49,313 bases of DNA from Acidocella sp. GTDB lineage: Bacteria > Pseudomonadota > Alphaproteobacteria > Acetobacterales > Acetobacteraceae. The notes under the pieces were generated by a model that was given only the letters and a program-made list of their open reading frames with translations, was not told the origin of the DNA and ran no database searches. A program made the translations under genes and the position numbers. The DNA lies in NCBI GenBank assembly GCA_027451225.1, contig DAIDJU010000106.1, positions 1 through 49,313 on the forward strand. Reading direction: 5' to 3'. Positions 32,604-40,945 of the stretch are shown here, piece after piece (the first letter of the stretch is position 1; every line of letters begins with the position of its first letter).

Positions 32604-33809
32604 GTGAAAAAAGTGAGCAACGCAGGACAGTCCGTGGATAAGGACGGGCCTGGGGATCTGGCCAGCTTGGCGCTGGCCGCCCTGCGCGAGCGTGAGGCGC
32701 ATCTGCGCTCCATTCTCGCCACCGTCCCTGATGCGATGATCGTGATCGACGCGGCTGGCATCATTTCCTCGTTCAGCAGCGCGGCGGAACGGCTTTTTGG
32801 CTACAAGGCCGAGGATGTGGCGGGGCGCAATGTCAGCCTGCTCATGCCCTCGCCCTATGCCGAGCAGCACGATGCCTATCTCGAGCGCTATCTCACCACC
32901 GGGCAAAAGCGCATCATCGGCGCGAGCCGCGTGGTGATGGGGCTGCGCAGGGACGGCTCGACCTTCCCCATGGAGCTGTATATCGGCGAGACCGAGACGC
33001 GGGACGGCCGCGCCTTCACCGGCTTTGTGCGCGATTTGACCGAGCGCCAGGAAACCCAGGCCCGGCTGCACGAATTGCAGGCGGAGCTGGCGCATATGTC
33101 GCGCTTTACCGCCATGGGCGAGATGGCCTCCACCCTGGCCCACGAGTTGAACCAGCCGCTGACCGCCGTGGCGACCTACCTCAACGGCTGCCGCCGCCTG
33201 CTGGCGCGCGGCGAGGCCGCGGATTTCGACATGCTGGGCGACGGCATAGAACGCGCCGCCGAGCAGGCGTTGCGGGCCGGGCAGATCATCCGCCGCTTGC
33301 GCGAATTCGTCGCCCGTGGCGAGACCGAGCGCCGCCTGGAGAATTTGCCCAAGCTGGTGGAGGAGGCGAGCGCCCTGGCGCTGGTCGGCGCGCGCGAGAG
33401 CGGGGTGCGGGTCAGCTTCGCGTTCGACCCCGATTGCGGCGCCGTGATCGCCGACAAGGTGCAGGTGCAGCAGGTGCTGCTCAACCTCATCCGCAACGCC
33501 ATGGAGGCGATGCAGGACACCAAACAGCGCGACATGCTGGTGAGCACCGCCCCAGGCGCCGAGGGCATGATCCGCATCTCTGTGGCCGATACCGGGCCCG
33601 GTATCGCGCCCGAGGTGATGGCGCAGCTGTTTCAGCCTTTCGTCACCACCAAGAGCTACGGCATGGGGGTGGGGCTTTCGGTCTCGCGCACCATTATCGA
33701 AGCCCATGGCGGGCGGCTTTGGGCTGAGCCTAATCCGGGCGGCGGGGTGGTGTTCTCCTTCACCCTGCCCGGCGGCGGGCAGCCCGGCGAAGATGACGAT
33801 GCAGCCTGA
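32604..33809 (+). CDS. fixL: Oxygen-sensing heme-PAS histidine kinase FixL
   Basis: A 401-residue soluble kinase without membrane segments. The PAS domain (about 30-155) contains MPSPYAEQHDAYLERY with His89, aligned with the heme-binding His of rhizobial FixL, followed by IIGASRVVMGLRRDGSTFPM and FTGFVRDLTERQ. The phospho-acceptor His180 is in LAHELNQPLTAV. NLIRNAMEAM, DTGPGIAPEVM and GMGVGLSVS are the ATP-domain boxes. Low oxygen releases heme ligand inhibition and phosphorylates FixJ. The start is GTG at 32604; GTG at 32613 is also possible. It overlaps fixJ by 17 bp. Confidence 0.94.
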   Translation: MKKVSNAGQSVDKDGPGDLASLALAALREREAHLRSILATVPDAMIVIDAAGIISSFSSAAERLFGYKAEDVAGRNVSLLMPSPYAEQHDAYLERYLTTGQKRIIGASRVVMGLRRDGSTFPMELYIGETETRDGRAFTGFVRDLTERQETQARLHELQAELAHMSRFTAMGEMASTLAHELNQPLTAVATYLNGCRRLLARGEAADFDMLGDGIERAAEQALRAGQIIRRLREFVARGETERRLENLPKLVEEASALALVGARESGVRVSFAFDPDCGAVIADKVQVQQVLLNLIRNAMEAMQDTKQRDMLVSTAPGAEGMIRISVADTGPGIAPEVMAQLFQPFVTTKSYGMGVGLSVSRTIIEAHGGRLWAEPNPGGGVVFSFTLPGGGQPGEDDDAA

Positions 33810-34416
33810 CCCCGTCGTTCATCTCATCGACGATGACGAGGCCGTGCGCCAAGCTCTGGCTTTCCTGCTCACCAGCGCGGGGTTCGCCATCCGCACCTAT
33901 GCCTCCGCCACCGCGTTTCTGGATGCGCTGGTCGCCGTGCAGCCCGGCTGTGTCATCACCGATGTGCGGATGCCCGGCCTCTCGGGGCTGGATTTGCAGC
34001 GCGAGCTGATCAGCCGCCGCATCGGCCTGCCGGTGATCGTGATGACCGGCCATGGCGATGTGAAGCTGGCGGTGGAGGTGATGAAAGCCGGGGCGGTGGA
34101 TTTCATCGAGAAGCCGTTTCAGGACGAGGTGCTGATCGACGCCATCCGCGCCGCCTTCGCCCGTTACGCCCGCGACGCCCGCCATAGCGACGAAGCCAAT
34201 GCCGTCGAGACCCGGTTGAACACCCTCACCATGCGCGAGCGCGAGGTGTTAGACGGGCTGATCGCCGGACGCCCGAACAAAACCATTGCCTACGACCTCA
34301 ACATCAGCGCCCGCACCGTGGAGGTGCACCGCGCCAACCTGATGACCAAGATGGGAGCCGCCAACCTGCCGGATCTGGTGCGGATGGTGCTGCTCTCCCG
34401 CACCCCTGGCGTTTAG
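33793..34416 (+). CDS. fixJ: Response regulator FixJ
   Basis: A 207-residue LuxR/FixJ-type regulator. The receiver has LIDDDEAVR, phospho-acceptor Asp57 in CVITDVRMPG, and IEKPF. The C-terminal helix-turn-helix shows LTMREREVLDGLIAGRPNKTIA, continued by LNISARTVEVHRANLMTKM. It should be phosphorylated by FixL in low oxygen and activate fixK. A FixJ-like site lies upstream of fixK (34936-34951). The start at 33793 lies inside the end of fixL. Confidence 0.95.
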   Translation: MTMQPDPVVHLIDDDEAVRQALAFLLTSAGFAIRTYASATAFLDALVAVQPGCVITDVRMPGLSGLDLQRELISRRIGLPVIVMTGHGDVKLAVEVMKAGAVDFIEKPFQDEVLIDAIRAAFARYARDARHSDEANAVETRLNTLTMREREVLDGLIAGRPNKTIAYDLNISARTVEVHRANLMTKMGAANLPDLVRMVLLSRTPGV

Positions 34417-34444
34417 CGCGGGGCTCCCGGTTTCCGCCGTCAGT

Positions 34445-34458
34445 TTGCGTTGAATCAA
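34445..34458 (+). promoter_or_regulatory. FixK-type box upstream of the receiver-like gene
   Basis: TTGCGTTGAATCAA has a perfect right half-site (ATCAA) and a left half of the TTGCG form accepted in FixK2-type boxes. Placed at -41.5, it predicts a transcript start near 34493, ahead of the ATG at 34550. This suggests feedback from FixK. Confidence 0.5.
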
Positions 34459-34549
34459 ATGATGCGCTGCTGATCTCTGTTATCCGGCGTTAGTTTCATT
34501 TTTTGCATGAAGATATGCGGTGCCGGTGTTCGAGGCGGGGGTTTGGGAA

Positions 34550-34942
34550 ATGGCCGAAGTGCGGCCGCTCGTTGTAGTCGTGAACGACGATGCGGCCATG
34601 CGGGACGCGCTGCGGTTTGTCCTGCGGCTCGAAGGGCTGGACGTGCAGGTTTATGCCGATGGCGAGGCGTTCCTGGCCAGCAACGATTTGCCGCGCACGA
34701 AATGCCTGATCCTGAAAGACCGGCTCCCCGGGCTCGATGCCTTTGAGCTGCTGCAACGATTGCAGGCGCGGGAGGCGCCGCCGCCGGTTATTCTGCTGAC
34801 CAGCGCGGCCACGCCGGCGTTGCAGAGCAGGGCGCAGGCGGCGGGGGTCTGGCGGGTGCTGGAGAAGCCGATCCTCGATAACAGGCTGGTAGAGGCGGTA
34901 ACAACCGTGCTGGCGGGGCGGCACGCCCACAAGCCTACGTAG
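34550..34942 (+). CDS. Single-domain receiver with Lys at the phospho-acceptor position (FixT-like candidate)
   Basis: A 130-residue protein made of one CheY-like fold. The acidic pair VNDDAAMRDAL and the conserved Lys106 (LEKPILD) are present. At the phospho-acceptor position the FixJ-type phrase is replaced by CLILKDRLPG, so alignment on the invariant Pro places Lys56 where Asp is expected; Asp57 is shifted by one. It therefore probably cannot be phosphorylated normally. It lies between fixJ and fixK and has a FixK-type box. In Caulobacter a receiver-like protein, FixT, is FixK-controlled and inhibits FixL, and this gene is a positional analogue. Unlike FixT it has a single Cys (Cys52), so an iron-sulfur cluster is unlikely. 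The start at 34550 is chosen over 34520. Confidence 0.75.
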   Translation: MAEVRPLVVVVNDDAAMRDALRFVLRLEGLDVQVYADGEAFLASNDLPRTKCLILKDRLPGLDAFELLQRLQAREAPPPVILLTSAATPALQSRAQAAGVWRVLEKPILDNRLVEAVTTVLAGRHAHKPT

Positions 34943-34951
34943 AATCCCGTA
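34936..34951 (+). promoter_or_regulatory. Candidate FixJ site of the fixK promoter
   Basis: TACGTAGAATCCCGTA resembles the FixJ target pattern TA-C/A-GTA-G-TTTCCC-TTA known from rhizobial fixK promoters. It overlaps the end of the receiver-like gene and lies about 75 bases before the fixK ATG, suitable for an activator site. Confidence 0.45.
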
Positions 34952-35025
34952 GGGAAAAACCGGATACCGCGCATAAACCTTGTCCGGCTACACCGCCCTC
35001 ACAAGTAAATTTGAGGAGCTTTGGG

Positions 35026-35709
35026 ATGTCTGCCAGCATTGCCCTGCGGGGAGATAACCGCTTTGCCATCCCGCAAGCGGTTAAAGTCTGGAAGGCTGGC
35101 GCGGTTGCGCGTCCGGCCGAAGTTCCGTTCAGCCCCGCGCCCCTGCACTTCGCTCAGGACGCCGAGATCTACGCCGAGGGCGACGAAGCCGCCTATATGT
35201 ACAAGGTCGTCAGCGGCATGGTGCGGACCTGCAAGTTTCAGAATGACGGCCGCCGGCATATCGACGCCTTCCATAAGCCGGACGATATTTTCGGCTTCGA
35301 ACTTGGCGCGGAGCATGCGCTCTCGGCCGAGGCGGTGACCGATTGCATGGTGGTGCCCTGCCGCCGCCGCACGCTGGAGAGCCAGGCCGGACAAGACGAG
35401 GTCATGGCCATGCAGCTCTACACCTATGCCATGCAGTCGCTGGAACGCACTCGCCAGCACGCCCAGCTGCTGGGCCGGGGCAGCGCGCCGCAGAAGCTGG
35501 CCGTGTTCCTGCTGGGCTTGGTGGACAAGCACGACGATGAGGTGGAACTGGCGATGACCCGCCAGGATATCGCCGATTATCTGGGCCTGACGATCGAGAC
35601 CGTCTCGCGCACCTTGTCGAACCTGGAGCGCGAAGGCGCGATCCGAATTGCGGCGGCGCGGCGCATCGAACTGACCGACCGCGTGGTGCTGCGGGCGCTC
35701 TGCGGCTAA
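35026..35709 (+). CDS. fixK: Crp/Fnr-family regulator FixK
   Basis: A 227-residue regulator with a cyclic-nucleotide-like beta-barrel (HFAQDAEIYAEGDEAAYMYKVVSG) and a C-terminal winged helix with MTRQDIADYLGLTIETVSRTLSNLE. The recognition helix E-x-x-SR fits TTGAT-N4-ATCAA-type sites. The FNR N-terminal cysteine cluster is absent, which favours FixK over FNR. Its ATG at 35026 has GAGGAG at good spacing. Predicted targets in the window are hcp (22929) and the receiver-like gene (34445). Confidence 0.9.
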   Translation: MSASIALRGDNRFAIPQAVKVWKAGAVARPAEVPFSPAPLHFAQDAEIYAEGDEAAYMYKVVSGMVRTCKFQNDGRRHIDAFHKPDDIFGFELGAEHALSAEAVTDCMVVPCRRRTLESQAGQDEVMAMQLYTYAMQSLERTRQHAQLLGRGSAPQKLAVFLLGLVDKHDDEVELAMTRQDIADYLGLTIETVSRTLSNLEREGAIRIAAARRIELTDRVVLRALCG

Positions 35710-35738
35710 ACCAAGCTGCCCCCGGCTGGACGGGGTTA

Positions 35739-35755
35739 ATGTTATAATATAGCAT
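35739..35755 (+). promoter_or_regulatory. Zur-type operator overlapping the -10 of the zinc importer operon
   Basis: A 17-bp palindrome (ATGTTATA-A-TATAGCAT) with a single mismatched pair, close to the alphaproteobacterial Zur motif. It contains a perfect TATAAT (35743-35748), so bound Zur would block the promoter. It lies 32 bases before the binding-protein ATG. A Zur protein is encoded at 39025-39510. Confidence 0.75.
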
Positions 35756-35786
35756 CCTCTCCGGTGTAAGCTGGGGAGCCGAACTG

Positions 35787-36659
35787 ATGCGTTGGGAGAT
35801 AGTCGCAGGCGTTGCCGCGCTGGTTTTGGGGGGCGGTGTAGCGCAGGCGCAGCCCGTGCTGCATGCCGTGGGCATCGAGAATGAATATGCCGATGTGATG
35901 TCCCAAATCGGTGGGCCTTACGTGCAGGTCTCCGCCATCATGGCCGACCCCAACACAGATCCGCATGAATTCGAGGTCAGCCCGAAAGTGGCGGGCGAAC
36001 TCGCGGGCGCGGATGTGGTGGTGGAAAACGGGCTCGGCTATGATAGCTGGGCCGACAAGCTGCTGAGCGGCACCCGCGCCACGGTCATCAGCGCCCAGCA
36101 GGTGCGCAACCTGCCGGACAGCACGCCCAACCCGCATCTCTGGTACGACCCCGCCACCATGCCTGCCGTGGCCAAGGCGGTGGCCGGCGCCTTCGCCGCC
36201 AAGGACCCAGCCCATGCGGCCTATTACCAGGCGCAGGTGGGGGTGTTCGACGCCTCGCTGAAGCCCTGGCTCGACGAGCTGGCCCAGGTGAAGGCGCATT
36301 ACGCCGGCACCCCCGTGGCGGTGAGCGAGCCGGTGGCGGATTACATGCTGCAAGCGGCGGGGATGAAGATCCTCACCCCCTTCACCCTGGAAGCAGCGGC
36401 GATGAACGGCACAGACCCCGCGCCGCAGGATGTGTCCTTCCAGCAGGACCTGATCGTGAACCGCAAGATCGTGGTCTATGTCTTTAATCAGCAGGTGCGG
36501 GACACACTCTCCGACTCCTTCCGCGCCTTGGCGCAGCAGAGCAATCTGCGCGTGCTCGGCGTGTTCGAGACCATGCCCAAGGGGGCCAAGAGCTACCAGA
36601 ACTGGATGCTGAACGAGACCAAGACCCTGGGCGAATATCTCGCGGCGGGCGGGCAGTGA
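35787..36659 (+). CDS. znuA: Zinc ABC transporter substrate-binding protein
   Basis: A 290-residue cluster 9 metal-binding protein. Residues 1-21 are a Sec signal peptide ending AQA. Probable metal ligands are His60 (TDPHEFEVS) and the His of NPHLWYD. At the third usual His position the sequence reads VAVSEPVADYM, so Glu may replace it. The His-rich loop of E. coli ZnuA is absent. A Zur-type operator in the promoter supports zinc rather than manganese. Its TGA overlaps the GTG of the ATPase gene. Confidence 0.88.
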   Translation: MRWEIVAGVAALVLGGGVAQAQPVLHAVGIENEYADVMSQIGGPYVQVSAIMADPNTDPHEFEVSPKVAGELAGADVVVENGLGYDSWADKLLSGTRATVISAQQVRNLPDSTPNPHLWYDPATMPAVAKAVAGAFAAKDPAHAAYYQAQVGVFDASLKPWLDELAQVKAHYAGTPVAVSEPVADYMLQAAGMKILTPFTLEAAAMNGTDPAPQDVSFQQDLIVNRKIVVYVFNQQVRDTLSDSFRALAQQSNLRVLGVFETMPKGAKSYQNWMLNETKTLGEYLAAGGQ

Positions 36660-37429
36660 CGGCAGCGCTCAACGTCGAGGGCCTTCGTGTTACGCTTGGC
36701 GGGCGGGAGGTGCTGCACGATGTCGGCTTCTCCCTGGAGCCCGGGGCGTTTTGCGGGCTGATCGGCGCCAACGGCTCGGGCAAGACGACGCTGCTGCGCA
36801 CCATCCTCGGCTTCACCTCCCCCAGCGCCGGGCGGGTGGCGCTGGGCGGCGCTGCGGGCTACGTGCCGCAAAAGCTGCAACTGGACCCGGACATGCCGGT
36901 GCGGGCGCGGGATTTCGTCGAGTTGGGGCTGAATGGGCACCGTTTCGGCTTTCCGCTCCCCTCGCGCGCGCGCCGGGCGAAGGTGGAGGAGATGCTCGCC
37001 GCCGTGGATGCGGCAGGCTTCGCCGGCCAGCGCATCGGCGAGCTGTCGGGCGGGCAGCAGCAGCGCGTGCTCATCGCCCATGCGCTGATCCGCCAGCCGA
37101 AGCTGCTGCTGCTGGACGAGCCGTTGGCGAATCTCGACCTTCGTGCCGCGGCTGAGATCATCGCCCTGCTCAGGCGCGTGGCGAAGCAGGGGGTGACGGT
37201 GCTGATTTCAGCCCACGACATGAACCCGCTGCTCAGCGCCATGGACCGTATCGTGTATCTCGCCAATGGCCGCGCCGCGAGCGGCACGACGCAGGATGTG
37301 GTGCGCACCGAGGTGCTCTCGGCCCTGTACGGCTACCATATCGACGTGATCCGCGTGCATGAGCGCATTCTGGTGGTTGCCGGAGAGCACGGCGCGCACG
37401 GGCATGAGCACGTGGCGACGATTCCATGA
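36656..37429 (+). CDS. znuC: Zinc ABC transporter ATP-binding protein
   Basis: A 257-residue ABC ATPase. Walker A is IGANGSGKTTLLR, the signature is LSGGQQQRVLIAHAL, Walker B is LLLLDEPLANLD and the switch is ISAHDMNPLL. The last 25 residues are His-rich (ERILVVAGEHGAHGHEHV), possibly a metal-responsive tail as in other zinc ATPases. The start is GTG overlapping the binding-protein stop (GTGA), and the ATGA end overlaps the first permease. Confidence 0.95.
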   Translation: MTAALNVEGLRVTLGGREVLHDVGFSLEPGAFCGLIGANGSGKTTLLRTILGFTSPSAGRVALGGAAGYVPQKLQLDPDMPVRARDFVELGLNGHRFGFPLPSRARRAKVEEMLAAVDAAGFAGQRIGELSGGQQQRVLIAHALIRQPKLLLLDEPLANLDLRAAAEIIALLRRVAKQGVTVLISAHDMNPLLSAMDRIVYLANGRAASGTTQDVVRTEVLSALYGYHIDVIRVHERILVVAGEHGAHGHEHVATIP

Positions 37430-38265
37430 CGCTGCTCCAGCCGGGGTTTTTCTCCAGCCTGCCGGTGCAGAACGCGCTGCTCATCGGCGCGGGGGCGGCG
37501 CTGCTTTCGGGGGCTGCGGGCGTGTTCACCGTACTGCGTGGCCAGTCCTTCGCGGGGCATGCGCTGGCCGATGTCAGCGCTGCGGGCGGGGCGATGGCTT
37601 ATCTGCTGGGCATCAGCCCGCTTCTCGGCTTCTTCAGCCTCTCGGTGCTCGGCGCGCTGGCGCTGGAGGCTTTGGGCACCCGCCGTGCCGCGGGGCGCGA
37701 TCTCGCGGCTGGAATCGTACTCGGGGCGGGCATGGGGATCACGGCGCTGCTGCTGTACCTGGACGTGACCGTGAAAGGCAGCGCCGGGGCGGCGGTAACG
37801 GTGATGTTCGGCTCGCTCTTCGCCACCCCGCCGGGCCTGGGCAGGGCGGTGGCGCTGGGGGCGCTGGCCGGGCTCTTGGGGCTGGGGTTCATCTACCGCC
37901 CGCTGCTACTGGCCTCGCTGGACGGTGAACTGGCCAAGGCCGACGGCGTGAACACGCGGCTGCTGGGGGCGGTGTATCTGCTGCTGTTGGCGCTGGCGGT
38001 CACGCTCTCCGCCATGGCGGTGGGGGCGATCCTCTCCACGGCCCTGCTCATCGGCCCGGCGGCCGCGGCGCTGCGGCTGGCGCGCAGCCCCGTGGCGGCC
38101 ATGGGGCTGGCGGCGCTGCTCGGGCTGGGCTGCGCCTGGGGCGGGGTGTGGCTGGCCTATCAGAGCTATGGCTGGACGCCGGGGCATGTCTGGCCGGTGA
38201 GCTTCTTCATCACGGCGCTGGTGCTGGTTGTGTACGCGGCGGCGTCGCTGGCCCGGAGGGCTTAA
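37426..38265 (+). CDS. znuB: Zinc ABC transporter permease, first copy
   Basis: A 279-residue ABC-3-family permease with about eight hydrophobic helices. GVFTVLRGQSFAGHALADVSAAG is the typical N-terminal cytoplasmic segment, and VGAILSTALLIGPAAAALRL is the conserved later motif. A second, related permease gene follows after two bases, so the importer may use a heterodimeric channel. It is translationally coupled to znuC. Confidence 0.93.
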   Translation: MTLLQPGFFSSLPVQNALLIGAGAALLSGAAGVFTVLRGQSFAGHALADVSAAGGAMAYLLGISPLLGFFSLSVLGALALEALGTRRAAGRDLAAGIVLGAGMGITALLLYLDVTVKGSAGAAVTVMFGSLFATPPGLGRAVALGALAGLLGLGFIYRPLLLASLDGELAKADGVNTRLLGAVYLLLLALAVTLSAMAVGAILSTALLIGPAAAALRLARSPVAAMGLAALLGLGCAWGGVWLAYQSYGWTPGHVWPVSFFITALVLVVYAAASLARRA

Positions 38266-38267
38266 GC

Positions 38268-39041
38268 ATGTTCGCGCCCTACATGCTGGATGCCTGGATC
38301 GTCGCCACGCTGGTGGCCCTGGCTGCGGGCTGCGCTGGCTATTTCGTGGTGCTGCGCGGTGCCGGGTTCGCGGCCCATGCGTTGCCGATGGCGGCGTTTC
38401 CGGGCGCCGCCCTGGCCGGGCTGCTGGGCATCGCCCGGTTTTACGGGCTGGCGGTGTTCGCCCTGGGTGGCGTGGCGGGGCTGGCCTGGCTCAAGCGCGC
38501 CCAGCGGCCGGATGCCGCCACCGCCCTGGTGCTGGTGGCGCTGCTCGGGCTGGGGGCGTTGTTCCTCAGCCTTTCGGGCCAGTACAGCAACGCGGTCTAT
38601 GCCCTGCTGTTCGGGCAGATCCTCGGCGTCGGCCCCGCGGATCTGCCGCCCGCCTTCGCCATCGGGCTTGGCGTGCCGCTGGCGCTGCTGGCCTGCTTCC
38701 GCCCGCTCACCTATAGCGCCATCGCGCCGGACCTCGCCGCCGCGCGGGGGCTTTCAGGGGCGGGGCTGGATTTGCTGTTCCTCGGCTTGCTGGCGGTGAC
38801 ATCCGCCGTGGCGCTGCCCATCGCCGGGGCGCTGCTGGTGTTCACCCTCATGGTCGGCCCGGCGGCGGCGGCGCGCCACCTGACCCGTGCCCCGCTGCCC
38901 GCCTTGGGGTTGAGCATGGCGCTGGCGCTGGTCATCGCCTGGGCGGCTTTGGCTTTGGCGTATCTCACCGGGCTGCCCTCGGGGTTTTTCGTCGGCACGC
39001 TTTCGGCCGCGGCGTATCTGGCGGCTAGGCTGAAGCGTTAG
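38268..39041 (+). CDS. Zinc ABC transporter permease, second copy
   Basis: A 257-residue ABC-3-family permease. CAGYFVVLRGAGFAAHALPMAAFPG aligns with the first permease's VLRGQSFAGHAL segment, and IAGALLVFTLMVGPAAAARHL matches the late motif. The two permeases are clearly related but diverged. GGAGGG precedes the ATG at 38268. The 3' end overlaps the convergent zur gene by 17 bp. A heterodimer with the first permease is inferred. Confidence 0.92.
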   Translation: MFAPYMLDAWIVATLVALAAGCAGYFVVLRGAGFAAHALPMAAFPGAALAGLLGIARFYGLAVFALGGVAGLAWLKRAQRPDAATALVLVALLGLGALFLSLSGQYSNAVYALLFGQILGVGPADLPPAFAIGLGVPLALLACFRPLTYSAIAPDLAAARGLSGAGLDLLFLGLLAVTSAVALPIAGALLVFTLMVGPAAAARHLTRAPLPALGLSMALALVIAWAALALAYLTGLPSGFFVGTLSAAAYLAARLKR

Positions 39042-39510
39042 CACAGGCGGCGCAGACGCCGTCCAGTTCCACAATCGCCTGGGCTGGGTGGAACCCGTGC
39101 GCCGCCGCCGCCTTGGCCAGGGCGGAGGAGATGCCGTGATCCTCGATCTCCGTCACCGCCCCGCATTTGCGGCAGATGAGGAATTGCACGTCGTTATGCT
39201 CGTGGTCGGTTTCGGCGCAGGGGATGAAGGCGTTCAACCGTTCGATGCGGTGGATCAGCCGGTTGGCGAGCAGGAAGTCCAGCGCCCGGTACACCGTGGG
39301 CGGCACGGCGGATTTGCGGATCTCCCGCAGCTGGTCGAGCAGCTGATACGCGGTGACGGGCGCTTCCGCGCGCAGGATCAGCTCCAGCACCTCGCGCCGC
39401 AGGGCGGTGAGCTGGGTGCCGTGCTTGGCGCAGAGCTGTTCCGCCGAGGCCAGCAGGGCCGGAATGTCGCGCGGGCCGGAGGCGGCGTGGTCGTGGGGCA
39501 TGGGGGCCAT
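39025..39510 (-). CDS. zur: Zinc uptake regulator (Fur family)
   Basis: A 161-residue Fur-family repressor. The helix-turn-helix region reads LTALRREVLELILRAEAPVTA and VPPTVYRALDFLLANRLIHRI. Metal-site residues are in ETDHEHNDVQFLICRKCG (regulatory His/Cys and the structural C-x2-C) and the C-terminal GVCAACANA (second C-x2-C). These features and its location after the zinc importer favour Zur over Fur. Its probable target is the palindrome at 35739. Start is ATG at 39510, or Met4 at 39501. Confidence 0.93.
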   Translation of the reverse strand: MAPMPHDHAASGPRDIPALLASAEQLCAKHGTQLTALRREVLELILRAEAPVTAYQLLDQLREIRKSAVPPTVYRALDFLLANRLIHRIERLNAFIPCAETDHEHNDVQFLICRKCGAVTEIEDHGISSALAKAAAAHGFHPAQAIVELDGVCAACANASA

Positions 39511-39552
39511 GATAGGCCATTGCGCCGCCGCGGGGGAGGGGGCCGGAATCCC

Positions 39553-39580
39553 TTGACGAAACCCTGGGTACGGCTAGGTT
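39553..39580 (+). promoter_or_regulatory. Candidate promoter of the NRAMP-like gene, possibly giving a leaderless transcript
   Basis: TTGACG (39553-39558), a 16-bp spacer and TAGGTT (39575-39580). A start seven bases after the -10 would fall on the ATG at 39587. If a leader is needed, the ATG at 39614 with GAGG upstream would be the better start. Confidence 0.35.
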
Positions 39581-39586
39581 TTCATC

Positions 39587-40945
39587 ATGGCTGATCATGC
39601 GAGGCTGATGCCGATGAATGGGCAAGACGGCCCCGCCGGTGAGGTGCCGCGCGAGGATATGCTGCGCGCGCGCGACCGCCTGGAAGTGCTGAAGACCAGG
39701 GCGCAGAAGCGCTGGCTGCGGCTGCTCTGGCTGCTGGCCGGGCCGGGCGTGCTGGTGATGCTGGGGGAAAACGACGGCCCCTCGATGGTCTCCTACGCCA
39801 CCACCGGGGCCACTTACGGCGTTGGCTTCTTCGTGCCCTTCATCCTGCTCACTTTCGTCATGGCCTATGTGGTGCAGGAGATGACGGTGCGCCTCGGCGT
39901 GGCCACGCACCGGGGGCACGCGGAGCTGATCTTCCAGCGTTTCGGCCCGTTCTGGGGCTATTTCGCCATGGCCGATCTGGTGTTTGGCAATATATTGACG
40001 CTTGTCACCGAGTTCATCGCCATCCAGGCGGGCGGGCTGTATTTCGGGCTTAAACCCGTGGTCTCGGTGGGGGCGGGGGTGGCGCTGGTGCTCGCCTCGC
40101 TGGCGCTACGCCGCTACGCCACGTGGGAGCGCACGCTGCTGGCGCTGGCGGCGGGGAATCTGCTGTTCATCCCCGCCGCATTCATGGCCCACCCGGATGG
40201 TGCGGCCCTGGCCCATGCCCTGGCCACATGGGGGCCGCTGCCCGGCGGGTTCCGTACCGATTTCGTGGTGCTGATGCTGGCCAATATCGGCGCGACGGTG
40301 ACGCCCTGGATGATCTTCTTCCAGCAGAGCGCGGTGGTCGATAAAGGCCTCACCCGCGCCGATTTGGTACAGGGCCGCATCGACACCGCGCTCGGCGCGC
40401 TCATCGCCGCCGTGGCGGCCATCGCCACCGTGGTCGCTGCCGCGCCGCTCTTCGCCGCCCATGCCGATATCGGGCAATTCGCCTCGGGCGCGGATTTCGC
40501 CACGGCCTTGCAACCGCTCATCGGCCATACCGGAGCCACGCTCTTCGCCTTGGGCATGACGGAGGCCGGGCTGGTCGCGGCGATGACCATCTCCACCAGC
40601 TCCTCCTACGCCCTGGCGGAAACCGTCTCCGCCCGGCATAGCCTTAATCTCGACTTCCATACCGGGCGCTGGTTCTACGGCGCGGCCATCCTCTCCACGA
40701 TCTTCGCGGCGGGCATCACGCTGATCCCCCACGCGCCGCTGTTGGCGCTGACGCTGAGCGTGAACGTGATCGCCACGCTGCTGATGGCTCCGGCGTTGCT
40801 GTTCCTGCTGATCCTGGTGAACGACCGCGAGATCATGGGCGATCTGGCCAATCAGCGGTTGGGGAATATCGCGGGTGGGGTGATCATCGTCGCCATTTCG
40901 CTGGCCGGGGCGGTGTATGGCGTGATCACGGTGTTCGGCTCATGA
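39587..40945 (+). CDS. NRAMP-related divalent metal transporter with altered metal-site motifs
   Basis: A 452-residue carrier with about eleven helices. The first helix reads GPGVLVMLGENDGPSMVSY: the canonical D-P-G-N is replaced by Asp63-Gly-Pro-Ser66. In the sixth helix the canonical A-T-V-M-P-H is replaced by ATVTPWMIFFQ, so the selectivity Met and the His are lost. NRAMP-related magnesium transporters (NRMT) also lack the usual Met, which makes a substrate other than Mn or Fe plausible. The gene is divergent from zur and overlaps a small membrane protein gene by 4 bp. The start is 39587, or 39614 if a ribosome-binding site is required. The family is secure; the ion is unknown. Confidence 0.85.
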   Translation: MADHARLMPMNGQDGPAGEVPREDMLRARDRLEVLKTRAQKRWLRLLWLLAGPGVLVMLGENDGPSMVSYATTGATYGVGFFVPFILLTFVMAYVVQEMTVRLGVATHRGHAELIFQRFGPFWGYFAMADLVFGNILTLVTEFIAIQAGGLYFGLKPVVSVGAGVALVLASLALRRYATWERTLLALAAGNLLFIPAAFMAHPDGAALAHALATWGPLPGGFRTDFVVLMLANIGATVTPWMIFFQQSAVVDKGLTRADLVQGRIDTALGALIAAVAAIATVVAAAPLFAAHADIGQFASGADFATALQPLIGHTGATLFALGMTEAGLVAAMTISTSSSYALAETVSARHSLNLDFHTGRWFYGAAILSTIFAAGITLIPHAPLLALTLSVNVIATLLMAPALLFLLILVNDREIMGDLANQRLGNIAGGVIIVAISLAGAVYGVITVFGS

